Source of the DNA: Pediococcus acidilactici
GTDB taxonomy: Bacteria; Bacillota; Bacilli; Lactobacillales; Lactobacillaceae
Assembly: GCA_024970065.1 (NCBI GenBank)
Contig: CP103908.1
Span: 1,736,001 to 1,800,000, forward strand
DNA: 64,000 nt
Reading direction: 5' to 3'
This document shows positions 60,688 to 64,000 of this stretch, piece after piece. The notes beneath the pieces are model-generated. The model did not search any database. It was not told the DNA's origin and saw only the letters and a list, made by a program, of their open reading frames with translations. A program made the position numbers and the translations under genes. Every line of letters starts with the position of its first letter. Position 1 is the stretch's first letter.

Positions 60688-61476
60688 TTAAAGAATATCT
60701 GATTCTTTCTTATCAATTTTTTCGATAATTGGTCCACCCTTACGTGAGCCAATTGCTTGTAGCCACATACTGCTTGGTCGCTTTTTAACCAATAGTTCTT
60801 CCGTCAAAAAACCGGTGAAGGAAGCTAGCAACGTTGAGACTACCAAACCTAAAGTACTCTTGGTGACAATCATGCAAACTGCCGCGAGCACCCCAGAAAA
60901 GATACATATCACTAATGACAATCGTGACTTAACTTGCATTACAATCATGTAAATGAAAAGTGCAGTTAATGCAAAATCCACGACGGTCAAATTAATTTTC
61001 AAGACACTCCCGATTAGCGAACCAATCACGTTAGCCACGGTCCAAAATAGTAACGACCAGTGCTCAACTTGACGGGCATCACTGGGGGTCCAATTCTTAT
61101 CGGTAGCAAATTTCAAATAGTTTACCGCATAATTTTCATCATTTAATGAAAGCGCGAATGTAAATATTGAAGTATGGCTTTCTCCCTGTAGATACTTCGA
61201 CAAACTCGATCCTAGTAAAGCATAACGCAATTCAAGGAAAAAAAGCATTAAAACAATCGTTAGAATCGGTGCATTCACCGTTAACATCTGTGCAATTAAA
61301 AATTGGGCTCCTCCGGAAAAGATAACCAAAGAAACTAAACCGGTAAGCAACGTATTGAAACCAGCTGCGTGCAATAAAATACCACATGCTAAACCAATTG
61401 GTGTGTAACTTAAGCAAAGTGGCCACGCAACTTTGAAGGTTTCCTTCCAACGTGCCTTTGTTTCAACTTGTTCCAA
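60688..61476 (-). CDS. azlC: AzlC family branched-chain amino acid exporter subunit
   Basis: A 262-residue membrane protein with about seven helices. 'CLSYTPIGLACGILLHAAGFN' and 'IFSGGAQFLIAQML' are the family motifs. The start TTG at 61476 has GGGAGG seven bases upstream; an in-frame ATG at 61557 lies upstream without a ribosome site. With AzlD it exports branched-chain amino acids or analogues. Confidence 0.9.
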   Translation of the reverse strand: MEQVETKARWKETFKVAWPLCLSYTPIGLACGILLHAAGFNTLLTGLVSLVIFSGGAQFLIAQMLTVNAPILTIVLMLFFLELRYALLGSSLSKYLQGESHTSIFTFALSLNDENYAVNYLKFATDKNWTPSDARQVEHWSLLFWTVANVIGSLIGSVLKINLTVVDFALTALFIYMIVMQVKSRLSLVICIFSGVLAAVCMIVTKSTLGLVVSTLLASFTGFLTEELLVKKRPSSMWLQAIGSRKGGPIIEKIDKKESDIL

Positions 61477-61582
61477 AGTTTGTCCTCCCAAAAAAATTAG
61501 ATCTTTTAAGAATATATTAATTTTTTGCAAAGCATACGAACTAATTTTAACATGCAAGGTTGGTTTTTAATAGTAGCAGGTT

Positions 61583-61625
61583 AGAAAACCTCGCAAGGCC
61601 ACTCAAGCCTTTAGCGAAAGGGTTC
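61583..61625 (-). terminator. Terminator of dacA
   Basis: On the minus strand AAGGC/GCCTT inner stem with outer CGC/GCG and AACC/GGTT pairs, followed by TTTTC. The stem has small bulges. Confidence 0.5.
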
Positions 61626-61680
61626 CTACTCAAATTCTTGCCTCAACGTGCTGTAAATAGTCACTCAATTCAAAATCATT

Positions 61681-62928
61681 TTATTTAAACCATCCCGAAA
61701 TCGTCCGACCTAGTCGTACCCACCAACTAGCTTTTTGAACGTCTTGGGTTGGTTTTAACTTTACCTTAACCGCTGATTTATTAGGCAAGAAACTTAGCGC
61801 AGATCCGGTAAGGCGCCCCGTGGCGATGGTTTGGTCCTTATCTACGGGAGCCTTGGTTTTAGTGGAACTCAACTTCACCTTCTTGAGCTTCAGAGTTTGA
61901 CCGCCCTTTTTAGTTTTCCAGTACGTAAATGGTTGCGCCAAACGTAATTTAACTTGCCGTTGCTTAGCCGAGTTCATCATCACGGAAGCCTGATTTTTCA
62001 TTTTCGTTTTTACCACCGTTAAATTGGTCATCAAAGCTTGCCAAATTGCCTTAGTATCGGTAAACCGATGGTCTGTTTTGGCCCCTAAAACCACGCTAAT
62101 CACTCGTCGATGGTTAATCTCTCCGGTAGCCGCGAAATCTTCCCCCGCCGCTAACGAAGTTCCGGTTTTTAAGCCATCCAGGTGGTAACGCTGGTCATAC
62201 TGGGCTCCCCCAGGCAATAATTCGTTATGGTTGATCATGGTTACTTTGTCACTACCAGTATTAAAATCCAATTTTTGAATTTTGGTAATCTTTAAAATTT
62301 CTGGAAATTCTTTTAAAACGTGCTGGATCACCACTGCCATGTCGTTAGCGGACATTTGGTTTTCAGCGTTTTTCGGGGAACCCGGATATTTTTCTGCGCC
62401 GACCTGATTTTCTAGTAACCCCGCCGCGTTATATAGTTTGGCATCGTTGATTCCCCAGCCCTTTACGGTAGCACGCATTTCATCGACAAACTTCTGTGAA
62501 CTACCTGCTTGTGCTTTACCTAACGCGATAATTGCGGCATTCGCCGAATAAATCAACGAAGCATCCAGCAAATTTTTGACGGTGTAAGTTTTTCCCGCCG
62601 TTAAAGGAACGTTCGTCAACTCGTTGTTTTCGCTAATTTTAGCAATGTCGGCGTTAATTTTCACCGGTTGATCCCACCGCATTTTACCACTTTGGACACT
62701 TTTCATAATTAGATAAGCTGAAAGAACTTTCGACATCGAGGCAATCGGTAACACCTGATCCGCGTGTTTATCGTACAAAACTTGGCCCGTTTCTTCATCA
62801 ATCGCTAACGCTGCTTTAGCCGTTACTTGCGGATTTACCAGTGACGACGTTTGCATAGCAGCCGCAGCCGGCGTAATCCCGGTGGCAAACAACAAAAACG
62901 TCGCAATCATTAATAATACTTTCTTCAT
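61681..62928 (-). CDS. dacA: D-alanyl-D-alanine carboxypeptidase (PBP5 type)
   Basis: A 415-residue serine peptidase trimming cell-wall stem peptides: signal peptide ('VLLMIATFLLFATGITPAAAA'), catalytic SMSK near residue 68, 'YSANAA' (SxN) and KTGTS. The C-terminal part has the PBP5 beta domain and a terminal amphipathic stretch ('WWVRLGRTISGWFK') that binds the membrane. Lies downstream of a sensor kinase gene on the same strand. Confidence 0.93.
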   Translation of the reverse strand: MKKVLLMIATFLLFATGITPAAAAMQTSSLVNPQVTAKAALAIDEETGQVLYDKHADQVLPIASMSKVLSAYLIMKSVQSGKMRWDQPVKINADIAKISENNELTNVPLTAGKTYTVKNLLDASLIYSANAAIIALGKAQAGSSQKFVDEMRATVKGWGINDAKLYNAAGLLENQVGAEKYPGSPKNAENQMSANDMAVVIQHVLKEFPEILKITKIQKLDFNTGSDKVTMINHNELLPGGAQYDQRYHLDGLKTGTSLAAGEDFAATGEINHRRVISVVLGAKTDHRFTDTKAIWQALMTNLTVVKTKMKNQASVMMNSAKQRQVKLRLAQPFTYWKTKKGGQTLKLKKVKLSSTKTKAPVDKDQTIATGRLTGSALSFLPNKSAVKVKLKPTQDVQKASWWVRLGRTISGWFK

Positions 62929-62959
62929 TTCTACTCCCTTTAATACCTATGTAATCAAA

Positions 62960-63053
62960 AACGCTAGTTGTCCAATTTTTTGCTAACTTAACCGTTAATA
63001 GAACGGCTTCCACCATTCCATTTACGTTAATTAGCCCAATTGACCACTAGCGT
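62960..63053. repeat. Large imperfect inverted repeat between dacA and the sensor kinase
   Basis: Arms 62960-62987 and 63025-63053 pair through AACGCTAGT, GTC, AATT and GCTAA, with small bulges, around an inner CCGTT/AACGG hairpin at 62992-63006. On the minus strand it follows the kinase gene and precedes dacA; no strong T run, so it could be a processing or attenuating stem. Confidence 0.55.
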
Positions 63054-63072
63054 TCTCGCCATTTTTATTTTT

Positions 63073-64000
63073 TTACTTGCTAGTTGGCTGCGCCCCCCGC
63101 ACCGGTTGCTTTAAAGGCAACTGGATGATAAAACTAGTTCGCTTATCATTCGAATGGGCCTCAATAGTACCATTATGCATCTCGACAATGCTTTGCGCAA
63201 TTGCCAACCCAAGTCCCGTTCCACCAGTTGCTTTAGAACGCGAGCCTTCCACCCGGTAGAATCGATCAAAGAGTTTCCCCAGCGCCTGGGCGGGAACCTT
63301 CTGCCCATCGTTAGCCACCTCAAAAATAACCGTGTCGTTAATCTGGTGTGCGTTTAGGTAAATATTCTTCCCACTGGTACCATATTTCAGCGCATTGGTA
63401 ATTAAATTATTGAACACGCGGCCAATCTTTTCAGCGTCCCCCATCATTTCCAAATCCTCCGGAACGCACGTCGAAGTGATCACAAATCCCTTTTGCTTTG
63501 CTTCTAATTCGAAACTAGCCGCCAACTGCTGCAACATGGAGTCCACGTGAATCTTATTGTAATTTAGCTTAGGATTGGATTGACTAACTTTCGTGTACTC
63601 AAATAAATCTTCCACGAGCGATTTCATCTGGACCGACTTCAAATACGCCGTGTGCGTGTACTTAAGGATGTCCTCGGTGCTCTGGTACTGATGGTCCTCA
63701 ATTAGGCGTAGATAGCCAATAATTGACGTCAACGGCGTCCGTAAATCATGAGACACGTTGGTAATCAAGTCATCCTTAGATTGTTTAAGCGCCCGTTCTT
63801 CTTCCATCGAACTAATTACACTATCTACTAGCGAGTTCACACTGTCGACGACCCGTTGGTGATCTCCACTCAGTTCAAACGGGATTCGATGATCAAAATG
63901 CCCGTTTGCAATGTAATGTAATTCCGCGATAATGTGCCGCAGTTGCATCTGTTTATAACGACGTTCTAGTCGCCAATACAGTACGCCTAAATCAGCTAAA
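63073..64000 (-). CDS. Sensor histidine kinase (partial, N-terminal part outside window)
   Basis: The C-terminal ~308 codons of a membrane histidine kinase; the frame is open to the right edge. The first visible residues ('LADLGVLYWRLERRYKQ') are the end of a membrane segment and linker, then HAMP-like residues, the dimerisation box 'ITNVSHDLRTPLTSIIGYL' with the phospho-His, N-box 'NNLITNALKYG', 'FDRFYRV' and the G-box 'GGTGLGLAIAQSIVE'. Its response regulator is expected upstream, outside the window. Adjacent dacA suggests a cell-wall signal. Confidence 0.92.
   Translation of the reverse strand, partial: LADLGVLYWRLERRYKQMQLRHIIAELHYIANGHFDHRIPFELSGDHQRVVDSVNSLVDSVISSMEEERALKQSKDDLITNVSHDLRTPLTSIIGYLRLIEDHQYQSTEDILKYTHTAYLKSVQMKSLVEDLFEYTKVSQSNPKLNYNKIHVDSMLQQLAASFELEAKQKGFVITSTCVPEDLEMMGDAEKIGRVFNNLITNALKYGTSGKNIYLNAHQINDTVIFEVANDGQKVPAQALGKLFDRFYRVEGSRSKATGGTGLGLAIAQSIVEMHNGTIEAHSNDKRTSFIIQLPLKQPVRGAQPTSK

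Overview
The window looks like ordinary chromosome from a member of the Lactobacillaceae (a lactobacillus; species not determinable by eye). The evidence is low-to-medium GC, strong GGAGG ribosome sites, a dihydroxyacetone kinase operon of the PTS type, PepT, an OpuC osmoprotectant transporter, a Gls24/AmaP stress operon, GlcU/RbsU-type ribose uptake, an Mn(II) Nramp carrier, a cyclopropane synthase and a second enolase. I see no rRNA, tRNA, CRISPR array, prophage or intact insertion sequence.

Layout. 0-9 kb: ABC-F ATPase (cut by the left edge), guanine deaminase plus purine permease, MacB-like ABC exporter, P-type cation ATPase. 9-12.5 kb: opuCABCD. 12.7-18 kb: pepT, a Gfo/Idh oxidoreductase, and a MarR-controlled multidrug ABC exporter. 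18-20 kb: dhaKLM under a promoter carrying a cre box. 20-22 kb: small alarmone synthetase relQ with three tightly coupled small genes. 22-24.2 kb: Gls24/AmaP/GlsB envelope stress operon, including a 40-codon membrane gene easily missed. 24.2-36 kb: single metabolic genes (degenerate aldo/keto reductase, HAD phosphatase, pyrF, a second deformylase), a five-gene ABC efflux operon with TetR, MarR and GNAT genes facing a membrane-bound MerR, and a LysR/cupin/OYE group. 36-40 kb: rbsR, rbsK, rbsD, rbsU. 40-49 kb: mntH and a surface-polysaccharide locus (GT2-GtrA, cellulose-synthase-like GT2 with PilZ domain, two paralogous 618-residue multi-membrane proteins). 49-64 kb: phosphatase, redox pair, patB, DUF3737, gpmA, eno, cfa, azlCD, dacA and a sensor kinase cut by the right edge.

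The most unusual signal is non-coding. Four intergenic places (0.88, 8.74, 15.24 and 59.14 kb) carry the same type of large nested stem-loop. Apical stems have unrelated sequences that still pair, while the outer arms are conserved in two subfamilies. Two of the four are expanded arrays with the order L-A-B-A and L-A-B-A-B-A, where only A modules can close on the left arm L. At 59 kb the B-A unit repeats with an exact 207-bp period. A decayed copy follows the merR gene.

Other points of note: an in-frame amber codon inside the GT2-GtrA gene, an aldo/keto reductase that seems to lack its catalytic tetrad, guaD with a conserved N-terminus that begins at ATA rather than ATG, a terminator in the leader of eno behind a strong promoter, a strictly symmetric four-site operator in front of marR, and several short membrane-peptide genes.
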